Below are positions 63,044 to 64,000 of a stretch of 64,000 bases of DNA, piece after piece. Under the pieces are notes generated by a model, which was not told the origin of the DNA, did not search any database, and saw nothing but the letters and a program-made list of their open reading frames with translations. The stretch's first letter is position 1; every line of letters starts with the position of its first letter. This stretch comes from Stenotrophomonas sp. NA06056. Lineage in GTDB: Bacteria; Pseudomonadota; Gammaproteobacteria; Xanthomonadales; Xanthomonadaceae. The stretch spans positions 2,666,001 to 2,730,000 of the forward strand of contig NZ_CP054931.1 in NCBI RefSeq assembly GCF_013364355.1, given 5' to 3'. A program made the translations under genes and the position numbers.

Positions 63044-63570
63044 GGGCAGGGTCCCTTGGTGCTGCTGGCCTGGCCGGAGGCGTTGATGGTGATCGTCCTC
63101 ATCAAGGGGTCCTTGCCGCACTGCACCGGTCGCAACGTGATGGTCTGGTCACCCGCGGCGCGACGTCGGCCGCGGGCATCGAAAGCGATCAGTGCCTGCG
63201 GACCCGTCGCGACCATGCCGGGGTTGATCGGGTTGAAGCGCAGCACGGTTTCACCACTGTCGAACTGGCCGTTGCCGGAGCTTGCACTGTTGGTGGAGGC
63301 GTCACTGAAAGCCAGCATTCCGGCCGACCAGTTGCCGTCGCAGCTGGTTCCATTGCTGCTGCCACAGACACCACCGCCCTGGTTGTTGCGCACCGCATCG
63401 CTTCGCGCCAGGTTGACCAGCCCGATCAGCTCGTTGTGACCTGCGGCAACCCGGTTGGAGCGGATGAGGCCCTGGAAGGCAGGAAAGGCCGTAGTCACCA
63501 GGATTGCCAGTACGGCAATGGTGACCACCAACTCGACCAGCGTGAAGCCATTGGACCGGCGCGATGACAT
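63040..63570 (-). CDS. fimU: type IV pilus minor pilin FimU (GspH/FimT family)
   Basis: 176 residues from MSSRRSNG, with FTLVELVVTIAVLAILVTTA, Glu at +5. The beta domain holds a Cys-rich loop (GGVCGSSNGTSCDGNW) and ends KGPCP. GGGGAG precedes the ATG at 63570. It is the first gene of the operon. Confidence 0.9.
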   Translation of the reverse strand: MSSRRSNGFTLVELVVTIAVLAILVTTAFPAFQGLIRSNRVAAGHNELIGLVNLARSDAVRNNQGGGVCGSSNGTSCDGNWSAGMLAFSDASTNSASSGNGQFDSGETVLRFNPINPGMVATGPQALIAFDARGRRRAAGDQTITLRPVQCGKDPLMRTITINASGQASSTKGPCP

Positions 63571-63743
63571 TGGACGCTCCCCAGCGTGTTGGTGGCCACG
63601 ATGGCGCACCGGCCTGCCGCCGGCAAGCGGCGGCAGGATGAACGGTCAGATCCGGGCGACGGGCGTCAAAGCCTTGACGTGCCGCTCTCCCCTGGCCGGC
63701 CCGGCGCAGCCCCCGCCGCGCCGCCCAGCCACCCTCGCCTGGC
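63571..63743. promoter_or_regulatory. upstream region of the minor-pilin operon
   Basis: A GC hairpin (63613-63621 with 63629-63637) lies in the probable 5' untranslated region. On the minus strand TTTGACG near 63667-63673 could be a -35 element; the -10 is unclear. No sigma-54 site is evident. Confidence 0.35.
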
Positions 63744-64000
63744 TTACGCCAGCACCTGGTAGCAGGGCTGGTACTCGCCGGAGATCTTCATCCGGCGCTG
63801 CTCGACAAAGGCGCGCAGCAGTTCGTCCAGGGCCTGCATCATGTCGGTGTCGCCATGGATCTGGAACGGTCCGAACTCCTCGATGCGGCGCATACCGTCT
63901 TCCTTCACGTTGCCGGCGACGATGCCCGAGAACGCCCGGCGCAGGTCAGCCGCCAGCGCATGCGGCGCACGCCCGTGATGCAGGTCCAGTGCAGCCATCG
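63744..64000 (-). CDS. hypothetical protein, possibly truncated by the window end
   Basis: At least 84 codons; the frame is open to the edge, and ATG at 63998 may be internal. The visible part is HHGRAPHALAADLRRAFSGI, then EDGMRRIEEFGPFQIHGDTD and EQRRMKISGEYQPCYQVLA. It is soluble and helical. I do not recognise the family. It is upstream of fimU on the same strand. Confidence 0.55.
   Translation of the reverse strand, partial: MAALDLHHGRAPHALAADLRRAFSGIVAGNVKEDGMRRIEEFGPFQIHGDTDMMQALDELLRAFVEQRRMKISGEYQPCYQVLA

Overview
The window looks like a chromosomal segment of a Stenotrophomonas maltophilia-complex bacterium (Gammaproteobacteria, Xanthomonadales). The DNA is uniformly GC-rich. Many short palindromes end in GTAG/CTAC, matching the SMAG repeat family described from S. 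maltophilia. The comEC-exbB-exbD-msbA-lpxK-kdsB-uvrC-pgsA order and a fimU-pilV-pilW-pilX-pilY1-pilE operon fit the same group. I see no prophage, IS element, integrase or CRISPR array.

Layout. 1-16 kb: a truncated S10 carboxypeptidase, a Pit phosphate transporter with its DUF47 partner, a CNNM/CorC Mg2+-transport-type protein behind a short Asp/Pro-rich leader ORF, ExoD, several flavin or redox enzymes (PNPOx-like, LLM, BaiN-like), TrhO, an FKBP isomerase, a glutamate-synthase-like enzyme, a nucleotide-sugar dehydrogenase, a BLUF photosensor and a TraB/GumN protein. 16-20 kb: tRNA-Leu, a repetitive exported protein, and a low-oxygen cluster (hemN, group III truncated globin, FixG-like ferredoxin) with two FNR/ANR-type boxes. 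20-28 kb: a divergent Cro/CI-like pair with operator-like palindromes, a fluoride riboswitch with crcB, an AraC regulator, small exported proteins and an ArsR/flavin reductase pair. 28-36 kb: tRNA-Cys and four near-identical tRNA-Gly genes; the second and third bracket a four-gene DevBCA-like export operon. 36-49 kb (minus strand): a long cell-envelope and DNA-repair gene run from comEC to pgsA, preceded by a two-component system. 50-53 kb: MipA/OmpV, then a membrane-anchored thioredoxin-like protein followed by three tandem, very small, exported Cys-rich peptides. 53-64 kb: two tRNA-Val, uvrB, an orphan FimT-like pseudopilin, tRNA-Asn and the minor-pilin operon.

The two most interesting loci are these. 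(1) The leader ORF at 3527-3640, whose start (MDDDPYPPAPRR) resembles the Mg2+-sensing MgtL peptide and which overlaps the start of a CNNM/CorC gene. (2) The operon at 51484-52742, in which a CxxC thioredoxin-like protein precedes three paralogous four-cysteine peptides with an almost invariant leader and diverged mature parts. Also notable are two 100-104-nt structured repeats with conserved cores and different stems, a 37-bp-periodic SMAG array, a 20-residue repeat protein, and a phage-like regulatory switch with no surrounding prophage.

All assignments come from reading translated sequence and motifs by eye; no database search was run. Names are family-level unless the family is unmistakable.
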